Shown one piece after another: positions 12,385-22,066 of a DNA stretch of 64,000 nt. The notes under the pieces were generated by a model. That model was not told where the DNA came from and did not search any database. It was given only the letters and a program-made list of their open reading frames with translations. Numbering within the stretch: position 1 is the stretch's first letter; the number at the start of each line of letters is the position of its first letter. A program made the position numbers and the translations under genes. This stretch comes from Perkinsus chesapeaki (taxonomy: Eukaryota; Perkinsozoa; Perkinsida; Perkinsidae), in assembly GCA_013115145.1 (NCBI GenBank), contig JAAPAO010000008.1, positions 1-64,000 of the forward strand, given 5' to 3'.

Positions 12385-13593
12385 CTAAGGCGACGCTTCT
12401 CCAGAGGTCAACCAATCCTCATGTAGATAGGTAGCGCCTATCTGTCGCAGCTCATCCGGCATATTTTTGTTCCTATTCGCCTTCACCGATGAAAACGTAA
12501 TTTGTCTTTCATTGTACAAAAATGATATGTAATATTTTCGTAAAAGATTAACTCCGATGATACCCGTGTGCTGGGTGCTGTCGTCGGCATGCAAAGCTAA
12601 ATAACATCTTTCGCCAGTTGATGTATTCTGACTCTCCACATAGAATTTCTGCGGTATCTCAATAGGCCACGACGGAGGAGCAGAAAATAATATCTCTATA
12701 GAAGGCATATGAGAACGATCGGAGCAGCTTGAGAGATACCATCGATGAATGGTCGAGTCATAGACCATAACTTCTCGCTTTGCGTTCTTAGTAGACTCTC
12801 TTTTCAGAGACTCGACAACTTTTTCATATACGTCTGTGGATAAACACAAATCAGTGCTTCCACTATCGATTGTCATTTCTTGCCACATTGTAATCTCCTC
12901 CTCCTCACCTACCCTCACTCTTGTCATCACAATTGTCCACCTGTCGTGTTTGTAACCAAGAGGTATCTTTTCTAAGAGCGCGCCGCGCCTATTTGGATCG
13001 TGTCCACCTATTATGAGCTCCCCCTCGTTCGGATTCCCTCTCGAGAAATACATACTGAAATCCATGGTATCTATTAAACCTTTATTTCTGAGCTGTCTGA
13101 TGAAAGATATGCTTCTTCCGTCACCGCCTTCTCTAAGTGCCATTCCAAGAGCCGCATGAGGCCAGTGGCCGACAGGTGTATAGTTAATAACTAACCCGAA
13201 TTGTACACCGGTAATGACCTCCCCTCCTGCCTCTATGGTACCTTCCTCGCAAACCAGATGGGCGCAACTTCCATCACAGAATCTGTTCTTGATTTCAACC
13301 TCTTTGCAGCCCTTGCTGCTTCCCTTGTAGCACCCGTAGGGGTAGCTTTCGCATGCTTCGTCATGGGGCACGAGCTTGCCAAGCGAATCTTTGTCGATAA
13401 AAAACAGGCCTTCGGAGCCGGTATCGACCATCAGATCCATCTCCTGTCCGTCAGCCTTGATTCTTGTCATTATGCCGTAGTCGAGTGTGAACTTTGAACT
13501 ATCGTGGGTCCACCATCGTAACGGCAACCGCAACAGTTTACCCCCTCTTGAAACCGAGAATAATAGCAAAATCAACGCAGTTTTGATAACCAT
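12385..13593 (-). CDS. Pepsin-family (A1) aspartic protease, intronless, secreted
   Basis: Single-exon protein of 402 residues from the ATG at 13593, which begins a clear signal peptide (MVIKTALILLLFSVSRGG). The two catalytic motifs are MDLMVDTGSEGLFF (Asp near residue 55) and MTIDSGSTDLCLS (near residue 242). Other family features are a Cys-rich loop (near residues 77-115), an IGG near the N-lobe end and a C-terminal TGIIGVNLLRKYYISF like the pepsin C-lobe GDVFLR block. DTG/DSG residues are intact, so proteolytic activity is expected. It diverges strongly from the neighbouring multi-exon protease and is nearer in layout to the protease at 27804. Likely secreted or vesicular; substrate unknown. 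Confidence 0.85.
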   Translation of the reverse strand: MVIKTALILLLFSVSRGGKLLRLPLRWWTHDSSKFTLDYGIMTRIKADGQEMDLMVDTGSEGLFFIDKDSLGKLVPHDEACESYPYGCYKGSSKGCKEVEIKNRFCDGSCAHLVCEEGTIEAGGEVITGVQFGLVINYTPVGHWPHAALGMALREGGDGRSISFIRQLRNKGLIDTMDFSMYFSRGNPNEGELIIGGHDPNRRGALLEKIPLGYKHDRWTIVMTRVRVGEEEEITMWQEMTIDSGSTDLCLSTDVYEKVVESLKRESTKNAKREVMVYDSTIHRWYLSSCSDRSHMPSIEILFSAPPSWPIEIPQKFYVESQNTSTGERCYLALHADDSTQHTGIIGVNLLRKYYISFLYNERQITFSSVKANRNKNMPDELRQIGATYLHEDWLTSGEASP

Positions 13594-13782
13594 ATCCACT
13601 TGGGAGGCACAAGACAAAACAACGCTGATAAAGGACACAATTGGATCGTACTGGCAGATGATGATACTGAGTGACAACCTCCCAGCCCTCCGCTAGATGC
13701 CCCCAAGTAACAATTCAATGGCAGATGGATTGGTTTGAAACTTTTATTCACTTGGTAAATACGTACCCCAGTAGTAGTTAGA

Positions 13783-14905
13783 TTAGGCAAGCTCAATAAA
13801 ACCAGATGACAGCTTGAACTCAGGCCTACTCTTGATGAAGTTGGAAAGCTTACTCACGGACGCCGGCTTCCGAAGCTTCGATCCGATTTGTCCAACGTTG
13901 GTTCGACCTAATCAAAATACACAGTCCACACTAAATGCAGAACCCTTGTTAGTTTACCGTTCTTTGTTAGATATTCAACGATGCTTTTGGCATAGTCATC
14001 CTCCACCTTATTGCCGTCCTTCTTGGCGGCCTTAGCAGGCTTGCTTGCCTTAGGAGATGCCTCATCAACCGATAATTTCCTCTTCTTATCCTATCATTCA
14101 TCAACATCTCCCTATCAACCCTTACACTAACTACTACCTCAGGCTTGGCAGCAGCCTCAGCCACCTTCTTTGGGGAGGGCTTCTTAGGTGATTCAGTAAC
14201 CTTCTTGGGAGAGGCAGCGGCCTTCTTAGGTGAAGGCTTCTGCTCCTCCTCTTCTTCCTCTTCCTCGAGCTCCTCTACAATCTCATCGCCTTCCTCTTCG
14301 TCATCATCACTCTCCTCATCGCTATCCTCAACCTGAGTTGCCGTCCCATGTGAAACAATATCCAACAAAATGCTGACTTCCATTCCCTGCTGCTTTGCCT
14401 TCTCCTTTACCATCCGCGTAAGCTCCTTATTAAGCGCCTCGTGCATATCGGCCTCGCCTGCCTCGCTGCTCTCCTCCTCGCTCTCATCATCACCCTCTTC
14501 AGTGTCGTAAAACTCGTAGCATCTGACAAACCGCAGTAAAACCGAAAGCATAGGCCATGCTCCGTACCCAGTAAGATGGACTTCCTCCTTGCCCTTGTTA
14601 ACAAAGGTAGGCGGGTCCGCGGGAGAGAAAGTGAGATCAAGTCCGAGGGCCTCAGTGGCGCCTTTTTGCAGCACTGCGATGGTAAAGGAATCACCTTCGC
14701 TCTCCTTGACCTAATATAAGCATTAGATAGTGTTGCTGTGGTTTGTATATCTCACTTGAATCTCACAACGAGCATCTGACTTGGGGTTGACCAAGCAAGC
14801 TTGAGTTAGGTGGACCATATCAGCATTCACCTCATCCATGGTTTCAGACTCTCCACCCTTCAAGGCAACACCAAAGAACATCTTCATTAGGCGAGGGCTC
14901 TCCAT
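13783..14905 (-). CDS. Nucleoplasmin-like (HD2/FKBP39-type NPL) acidic chromatin protein
   Basis: Exon 1 (14756-14905) starts MESPRLMKMFFGVALKGGES, the N-terminal strand of the nucleoplasmin-like fold found in plant HD2 proteins and insect FKBP39. Exon 2 (from 14710) continues with AVLQKGATEALGLDLTFS and VHLTGYG, then long acidic tracts (DEESDDDEEEGDEIVEELEE) and Lys/Pro repeats of SPKK type. Exon 3 (from 14090) gives KRKLSVDEASPKASKPAKAA, and a last exon, after an intron ending near 13909, ends KSRPEFKLSSGFIELA at 13783. The C-terminal 60 residues look like a small helical or winged-helix module instead of the FKBP domain of FKBP39. Predicted role: histone or chromatin chaperone in nucleus or nucleolus. 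NPL call is good; the C-terminal module is inference. Confidence 0.75.
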
Positions 14906-15052
14906 TTAATAACGAGGATAATAACAACAATCGCCTAACTAAAGCCTGGAATCCCTTTAGTGACGTTATAGTGTATCGGAGGACTCCTGGTGCGCATGCG
15001 TGCAAGGACCGCGCTGCGCCCTGGCGATCGATTAAACGCACCGTCTTGAAGA
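14906..15052. promoter_or_regulatory. Divergent promoter region, NPL protein / uL30
   Basis: Only 147 bp separate two divergent start codons, so the two genes must share upstream DNA. No recognisable core motif was identified. Confidence 0.4.
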
Positions 15053-16168
15053 ATGGGCAAGTCCAAGCAAGCGAAGATCCCCGTCCAAAAGACGGAAAAT
15101 GATATCTATAAGCCAGTATTGCGGCCCAAGAACGAGGGAGAGAGCATCAAGGTACGTCCGCCGATCTTTGGGCGATCTCTGGAGCCTTGGGGACGGCAGT
15201 CTTACCGTGTCAGGTTGCTGAAGCTGTTATCAAACGTAGAGACCGCAATCTGAAGGCATTGGCTGCTCGACAGCGTCGGGTTAAGGAGCAGAAGCTTGAG
15301 AAGAAGAGGTTGGGCAAGGCTGCTAAGATGGTAATTGATATAGGCAACGGTTAAGGAAATATTCATCATACCAGATTTCCGCCAACTCTCTGGTCGTGAA
15401 GGCTCGCGAAAGGCTTATGGACCGCAGAAGGGCTAAAGTAACTAAACAGAAGAATAAGCGTATGGCTGTTCTCGGGGACGTCATCCCCGGACGGGTAAAC
15501 TTTAATTTAAATCGTTTTGCAGAGGTCCTCCCTCGCAGGTCTTCCTGGTTGTTCGTAACGATCGTCGTTCCCCTTCTGCAACTGTTCTAAAGGCTCTTCG
15601 TAAACTGGGGCTTCGTAAGCATGGACATGCCATGTTCATCGAGGACAATCTCGAGAACCGCGAACTTCTACGTATATGCGAGACGTATGGCTGCTGCCTG
15701 AGAAGCTCGACGTTTATGAATCCTATTACAGATTCGTCTACTACGGGGTACCGTCGCCAAAGGCAATCTCAGACCTCCTCCATAAGAAGGCATACATCCA
15801 GTCCAAAGCCGGTGAGGGCTACGAGCTACTCACTAACAACCTGGTAAGGATCTTCCGCGAGGGCAACCGTGGAGGGGTGCCGTTAGGTCATCGAAGAGGC
15901 TCTTGGTGATATCAATATCCTCTCTGTCGAGGATGTTGTTGATGTAGTTAAGGCTGGCAATGCCGGAGAAGGTAGTAGAGGTCATCGGGTGCACGATGGG
16001 AGGTTGTGGCTTTCAGCTGTGAACTTGGAGAAGCTCGGGCGTGTCCTGTCGTTACTTGTTCCCTTTACTATGGGAGATGTCCGTAAGGCTGATGTTAACG
16101 TACCGACTTCAAAGATTGTATGGGGCTATGTAAAGAGGATGGACAATATGCTCTACAAGACATTGTAA
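15053..16168 (+). CDS. Ribosomal protein uL30 family (RPL7 or Rlp7-like)
   Basis: Seven exons fit together in frame: 15053-15151, 15214-15330, 15375-15494, 15539-15684, 15732-15843, 15887-15971 and 16017-16168, giving 276 residues. The N-terminus is basic and helical (RNLKALAARQRRVKEQKLEK) as in the RPL7 extension; the core shows VFLVVRNDRR, LLRICETFVYYGVPSPKAIS and VIEEALGDINILSVEDVVD, lining up with the uL30 core of RPL7. The C-terminus ends YVKRMDNMLYKTL. RPL7 is a 60S subunit protein; Rlp7 is its nucleolar assembly-factor paralogue. The sequence is rather divergent from cytosolic RPL7, so the assembly-factor Rlp7 is a real alternative. Confidence 0.82.
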
Positions 16169-16399
16169 ATTTATCACTCACTGCTACTGCTGCCGCTGCT
16201 GTCTGGGTGGTCGCCTTGAGCACCAATAAGGACATCACGTAGAAATAACGTTTCTCTTCCTAGTCTTATTTGTTTGATTGAGTTGTTCACATTTTATGAT
16301 CGGAGGGGTTGGGAATGTAGAGCTAAGGAGGAGGAGAGTTAAAGCGACTACGCTAAGGGAAGCTGGAGACCAGCACGAAACGCAATCGGGGAGATGTGA

Positions 16400-18980
16400 T
16401 TATGCAAGTCGCAGAGAAGAATCCGAAGTGGCACCAATGGCAGCGTTACGACCTCGCAGGTGCCTAGCGTCCAGAAGGATTGGCCTGGTCGAATTCAATT
16501 TCAAAGATATTGGCACCATCGACTTCCGAAACTCAACCGTCAATCCTCTCGAATGTGTACAATCTTTAACATGATTTTTCGTATGAAGTCTCATCACTTA
16601 CCAACTCTGAGCCTTCCTTCGGCGATCTCGAGCTGTCGGCGAAGTATCTTGTCGAGAGCAGCCGAGCTCTCACCTTCCTTTCGAGGTCCTTCTTCTTCTT
16701 TTCAAGATTCTGTTCCTCCACCTTCAGTAAAAGGCACTCCATAAACTAACAACATTAACATATCGCCGAGATGCCCCCACCAGGGTTCGAACCTGCGGCC
16801 CATCGGAATCCCCTTCTGGAGAACCGTTGCCCGCATTTGCGAGGTTTCTGCTCTGTATCTACAGCCAGCAGTTTTCTGACACCTCTAGCTACACCTCCTA
16901 ACCCTTATTTTATCATTCTCCTTCCTGGCCTTGTCTTTCTCTGCCACCACCTACCCTGATATGGCCATCCTCATCACAGCCTGCAACTCACCCGTATAAT
17001 ATCTTGCTCGGCCTTTGATAGCATACACTTCCTTTTCTCTATCTCCTCTTTTAACACTGCCTCCTCCCCGAGTAAATCCCCTATGCGGTTCTTCATACCA
17101 TTCACTTGCTAAAGTACAGATCATCAGAACCATCGGTGAGATGGCTAGGTATCGCAATCCAGCGAGCTTCGCTGTGTATTCACAGTGGGAGAGGCTTCTC
17201 ACTTATACGCAAAGACGAGTAAGAACTTTGTCTTTGGTAATGTCCTATAAGGCTACCATAGTAGAACATCTCGCCTTTTAGTTATATCATACCGTAATGC
17301 TTTAAGTAATTAGTTTCCGACCAATGTGCTTGAAATACCCTACTGAAGTATACAGTCCAGAGTGAGCAGTGCTCTGGCAGCACTGCGGGGGCAACCAAGC
17401 CTCGACGGCCTACCTTGGTAACCTTCGCATGCGTCTTCTTAAGATCAACCAGCTCCTTATTAGCCTCCTCTATCTTACTCACAAACTGTTGGTTTTCTAT
17501 CTGTAGCTTGTGGAAATCTATATACTGCAGACCATCACCGCCCTGTCAACACAGCAGATTCCGACCAAGTTACCAATACCTATCCGACCTGCTCTTTCTC
17601 GCGTAGCTGCCCTTCGGCCTTCCTGATGGCAACCTTCATAGCCTAACACAGGAGCTACTCCAGACCCGAACGGCCGGCGTTCGCGCCCAACCTGGTTTTT
17701 TGCAGTGAGTTTGCTGAGCAGCATGTCCTTTTGAGTGAGCTTGTCCTCGAAATGTCTCAAAACCCGCTCGGCGATTGTCTTCCCCGTCCTGATGTGTTCC
17801 GAGGTTAGCAATGCATGTGTTAGGGTTGTTCCATACCTAGGATTCTCGGCACCGACAACGATATCCCTTCTGAACTCGAAGGCGTCCCTTTTAACCTCGG
17901 CGGCCCGAATGTCGGTCTCCTCCATCAGAGCCTGGAGATCATCTTCAAGAGCAGTTGGCCGTTGGGGGGGCCACCTTGAGGATTTCCAAATTGTGATCGC
18001 CACGCTTGCTAGATTGAACTATCTCGTCTTTGACCGCTCTCATCTGACCAGGCAGAGGCAAAAGAGTGACAAGGACACTCCAGAACGAACTGCATTCCCC
18101 GACTATCAGCGAGGCTCTGCGAATATCAGCAGCTCGTCGTGTCACACAAAGGTTGCTGGGAAATCTATTCTCGATAAGAAATCGCTAACGCCTCGTAGAT
18201 GGCCTCACCTCATCTTGCGCTATCTCGTATTTCTCATCAAGTGACAATGTTTTACGGACAGCTTTGGCACCTGAATGGTCTCTCAATAGGGAGGATGCCA
18301 GAGCCACCACTGCCTCTGCCACGCCCAATGAGTAGCTTCCCTCTACCATCCCCCAAGGAGTCTTGTGCTGCAGCAGCATCGGTATTCTCATCTCCTATAA
18401 AGATAAACAGAGTTCACATTCAGTGTTGGTCAACTAACTTGCATTAGGAAATATTTATGGATAATAACGTTGCGAACGTCATTCGTTGAAGGCCGACAAT
18501 GACATTTACTGCATTAAGTGTCATCGTAGCCGCAATGAGCTGGGTCCCTTGGAATCTACGGTTCTCCCCGGCACATAGTTGACACCCTGGTATCCATTCC
18601 ACGTTTGGAAACCCAATATACTCACTAGCGCCTTTCCGATGGAGGTAGCCAGCCAGGAGCTCGGCCTCTACACCGATGAGCTCGTTCTGTAAAGAAGGGA
18701 GTGTCTGACAGCTTTTCGACGGTTACCGACCTCGCCCTGGATTCTCTCAATTTCGTCTTTGAGTCCGTCTATCTGTGTGGCTATCTCTATCGCGGATTCT
18801 GATGGTTGCATTCGATCCAGTGCAACTGAGCAGTGGTAGTACACTGAACGAAGACAGGGAGAGCTCCGGAAGTCAAAGCTAGTTCCGTGCCCGGGACACG
18901 AGTCACCGAATGGTGGGAGTAAGATTCCCCCACCTTGACCACATGTGTCACTGTAACTCAACTCCTTGGCCTCCAAGGAT
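16400..18980 (-). CDS. CCDC113/CCDC96-type ciliary coiled-coil protein (borders approximate)
   Basis: Several minus-strand exons form one coiled-coil protein. Diagnostic is LQYIDFHKLQIENQQFVSKI (split near 17515-17470) followed by EEANKELVDLKKTHAKVTK, the hallmark of the CCDC113/CCDC96 (DUF4201) domain of axonemal proteins linked to the nexin-dynein regulatory complex. Upstream exons encode DDLQALMEETDIRAAEVKRD (about 17940), RHFEDKLTQKDMLLSKLTAK (about 17740) and IEIATQIDGLKDEIERIQGE (about 18780); downstream exons encode EEQNLEKKKKDLERK (about 16700). The presence of this gene implies a flagellated stage. The 5' start and 3' stop were not fixed. Family call moderate to good from the single diagnostic stretch plus the coiled-coil context. 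Confidence 0.65.
16772..16850 (-). other. tRNA-like 3' half inside the CCDC113-like gene
   Basis: On the minus strand a T-arm GCAGG-TTCGAAC-CCTGG is followed by an acceptor-like TGGGGGC and A (plus-strand 16772). Upstream sequence resembles the variable region of a class II tRNA, but no complementary 5' acceptor (GCCCCCA) or D-arm is visible. It lies between two coding exons of the host gene, in the same orientation. A degenerate tRNA or tRNA-derived element is most likely. Confidence 0.4.
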
Positions 18981-19157
18981 GTGATGAGATGTAATAGAAA
19001 AGTCGCTGATTCTCCAGATAGACGGTTCCAAAAAACAGTACTCCTGCAGCAAGCAATATAAGCCGCCTCTCTTACGAGGCCCGAGAGACTCTCGCTATGT
19101 CACGGAGACGAGACCGAAGAGGCGACCGTATGGTCGAAAGGCCGTATTTGAGGCAGG

Positions 19158-20631
19158 TTACTCGAATCGTACTACGTCGCCGACATGCAAAACGGGAAAG
19201 GTTGTTGGGTCGACGAACCTAGCAATGGCGTTGACGCCTATGAACACTCTTCTCTTGTGTGCAGACAAGAATGGTGTATGGCGAGGGTGGCAGCTGTCTA
19301 CCACCAGACCACCTGGAGAGGAAGATAGCGCGCAGTGACGGCTTCAGGGACGACGATACCTCGACGGTAAGTCATAAGAGTTGGGAAAGGCTCTTTGGTC
19401 TTTTTGTCCATGACTCCCGTGTCTGGATCAACAGAAGGGATGGTGCAACGGTTGCAGGGTCGAGCTGACACAGGAAAAGCTCCAAGAGGGGCAACTGCTT
19501 TGAACTCACCTAAGTCAAGCCAGCAGTCCGGGTGTTGCTCGAATCGAAGTGTGGCGTACTTATCCTCAGTGAACGGAGCGCACCTGATAAGGAAGGCGAC
19601 CGCAAAGAGGGGCAGCTAGGGGTGGTGTACCCGTCAAGGAGAATATTAGTCCGGAACCTCCTATAGTCCATAGATCGACCAACGTCGATAGGAACTCGAG
19701 ATAGGAAGCTAGAGGATGAAGCTCGCGACAGTACTAGAACAGGGAAGCCATCTGATGGACAGGGTGGAGCAGGCAGACCCATGGGGAGAGCTTCTACCGG
19801 ATAATTCTATGGCATCGCCTTCAATTCCACCGTCCTTCTCTGGGAAGGGCCTGAATGGCAGGACATGAAGACCCTCAGAGAGAATGCTAAAGTTCACCTC
19901 AGGTATTCATCTTCCCCAACAGACTTGATTAGGCGAGCTCCAGGCTCTCCTAGGCAACGGCTTAGCCACTCTGCAACGTCGTCTCCCTATGAACATGTGC
20001 TAAAGTAGGCATCCTTGTGGACTCACTTGGTCCATCCCAACAGCCTTGATGCCCCAAAGGATGCTGCTTATTCGTTGACGATCATGTAACAAAGGTACAT
20101 GGATAGTATCATGGCCGCACCCTTCTCGAAAGGTGAGAGTTACGCCTACCGATGTTGAGCATGCCCTGCAACTTCAGGGGAATTGGCTACCTTCCTCAGT
20201 TGGCATTGAGGGATGAATAAGGCTTAGCTTGGCATTTTCACGCTGAGTGAGTACTCGATAGTCTCCAATGATCCTGATATATGTAATGATATAATATATT
20301 ATAATACACCATACTCTTTATCTTTATCATTAGATGGCACAACAATACAATATATTCTATCATATTTTAAACCCTTCCTTGTTAACTCACAACTATCAAC
20401 ATTAATACCAGCTGCTGACTTTACTGGATATCTACAATACACCCTATATCACCTGAATAGAACAGGTCATACTCACACTATAAGCTTATCGATCCTTGCA
20501 AGTCTCTCCTCCTCTACCGCTTTGCTTCCTTCGCTGCTTGTACGCCTAGTGTACAAAAAGAGACCTACCGCAGCGGCAGCCACTGTCGTAGCAGTGGCTG
20601 CAACTCCTACTGAGGTTTGCTGTGATAACAT
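19158..20631 (-). CDS. mARC-like MOSC-domain protein, copy A
   Basis: Molybdenum-cofactor-binding MOSC protein of the mARC (amidoxime-reducing component) type, membrane-anchored in other eukaryotes. Exon 1 (20479-20631, 51 residues) starts MLSQQTSVGVAATATTVAAA, a single N-terminal transmembrane anchor, and ends ERLARIDKLI. Later exons show VTLTFREGCGHD, EWLSRCLGEPGARLIKSVGE, DVGRSMDYRRFRTNILLDGY (matching the RRFRPN motif), RPCNRCTIPSVDPDTGVMDK (with the presumed Mo-ligand Cys) and a C-terminal VGDVVRFE with stop at 19158. It is a tandem paralogue of the gene at 22067-24058. Exon 2 has no clean phase-0 acceptor in my reading (a TGA stands before TSVGVTL), so splicing there is unresolved and a damaged copy cannot be excluded. 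Confidence 0.78.
20240..20521. repeat. 282-bp duplicated block, copy 1
   Basis: Identical base for base, by direct reading, to 23682-23963. It covers the 3' part of exon 1 and nearly all of intron 1 of mARC copy A. AT-rich, containing an ATATATGTAATGATATAATA stretch. Sequence diverges abruptly on both sides. Confidence 0.95.
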
Positions 20632-22066
20632 AAGTGGAATACGTTAAAAACTGACCTCCACCGTTATCTGTAATGGGTGTCGAAGCCAAGCAATAGTATC
20701 ATAGATTATCAATATCATAACATGCTTGAAATATGATACACACTGCTATTACGTATAACGGCAGCAGCAAATCTGTATCAACGAAAATGCGCAAGGCGAT
20801 CAACATAGCAACTTGTCCTAAGGGAGTCTCCTATTGAAGGGACCCGCGTTCAAGTAACAGAGTAGAATCGATAACTACAACGGAGTACGCCTTGTGAGAG
20901 GTTCGATGAGACGAAACAATCGCTGAGGGTAGCCCTGACCAGCGAGACTCAAAGTAAGTTACTAATAAAAACTGCATGAAAGGATATGACATATTTACGA
21001 CTGTATGTGGTTGCCAATGTGAAATTCAATAATCACTGTGCGATTAACAGCACGCATGGTCATATTCGCGTACAACCCCAGGGAAGCAAGATCCACAGAT
21101 GAAGCCACCAACAAACCGCAGGGTTAGCAGAGGAGACACTGAAACCTGAGGACCATCAGCACTAGCGGTGGTGTCTTTCGTTTGGGTGCCGCCGTTCTTT
21201 CCATGTGGAACCCCAACTTTATCTGATATCGCGCATGGTCACCAATATGATTGAGAAGCTTCAGCAACAACTCAGAGTTTTGTATCTCAAAGCCCCACCC
21301 ACTTTTCGTTATCATTTTAAATGGTCCTCCGCAAAGTCAGCACGTGAGCGCATTCATTTCGACGGTGACAAAAAAGTTGTCACGTCTCCTACGCAGGAGA
21401 CCCTGCTGCAGGAGCTCCGCATCTTCAGTTCTTTTTGGTGAGCAGTTAACAAGATTGACACTGGCAGGTCCCTCGCCGTAAGCCTTGCCATCACTAGTCC
21501 ACTGTCGTGTTGCACCACCACGCCATTCGTTGGCTCTCTCGGTGTTCTCTCTGGCCCTCAGAGGAGTAATTATCATGACCGAGTCCTGTCAGAAGTTTCC
21601 CTCCATAGTGCACACCTGCCTTAGTAGCACAATGAAGCGATTTACTCTTCACGAAATATATGCTCATCATCAGCAGCATATTAATAAAGTAGTGTAGATG
21701 CCCTCTACCAGAGGGAATCCTTTCCGTGATAGGCAGTGGGTCTTGTAGTGTTCACCTCGAAGCTACGCCTGACCCATCAATTAAGGGCGGGAATGGGGCA
21801 ATGTACGAGAACGGGTCAATAAAGCAAATGAGTGAAGCCACGCTCCTGTTGGACTTCTACGGTTACACTAACTGTTATCGCCGCTTGGCAACACAATGAT
21901 TGTCTGGCAGCTTAACTCGACACTGACTAGGAATATATAGCGGAAACTCCACTGATATTGGCATAGTAGCCACGGACAGTGAAATCATCCGACGGGACCT
22001 TCTATGAGTACTTAAAGCCCAAGAGTTCTGACTACGCATGGTGGACATGGTGATAATAATAATACC
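20632..22066. other. Region between the mARC-like genes, possible unknown minus-strand gene
   Basis: No family recognised. Minus-strand frames at 21337-21576 (contains YGEGPASVNLVNCSPKRTED) and 21124-21315 (contains GWGFEIQNSELLLKLLNHIG) have protein-like composition and are flanked by possible splice sites, with a further hydrophobic frame around 21030-21150 (FVGGFICGSCFPGVV). They may be exons of one uncharacterised gene, or relics. 20632-20950 and 21720-22066 hold nothing recognisable. Confidence 0.3.

Noticed and set aside
14145-14336. Plus-strand frame with long Ser runs
   Set aside because: It is antisense to the Glu/Asp-rich tract of the nucleoplasmin-like gene.
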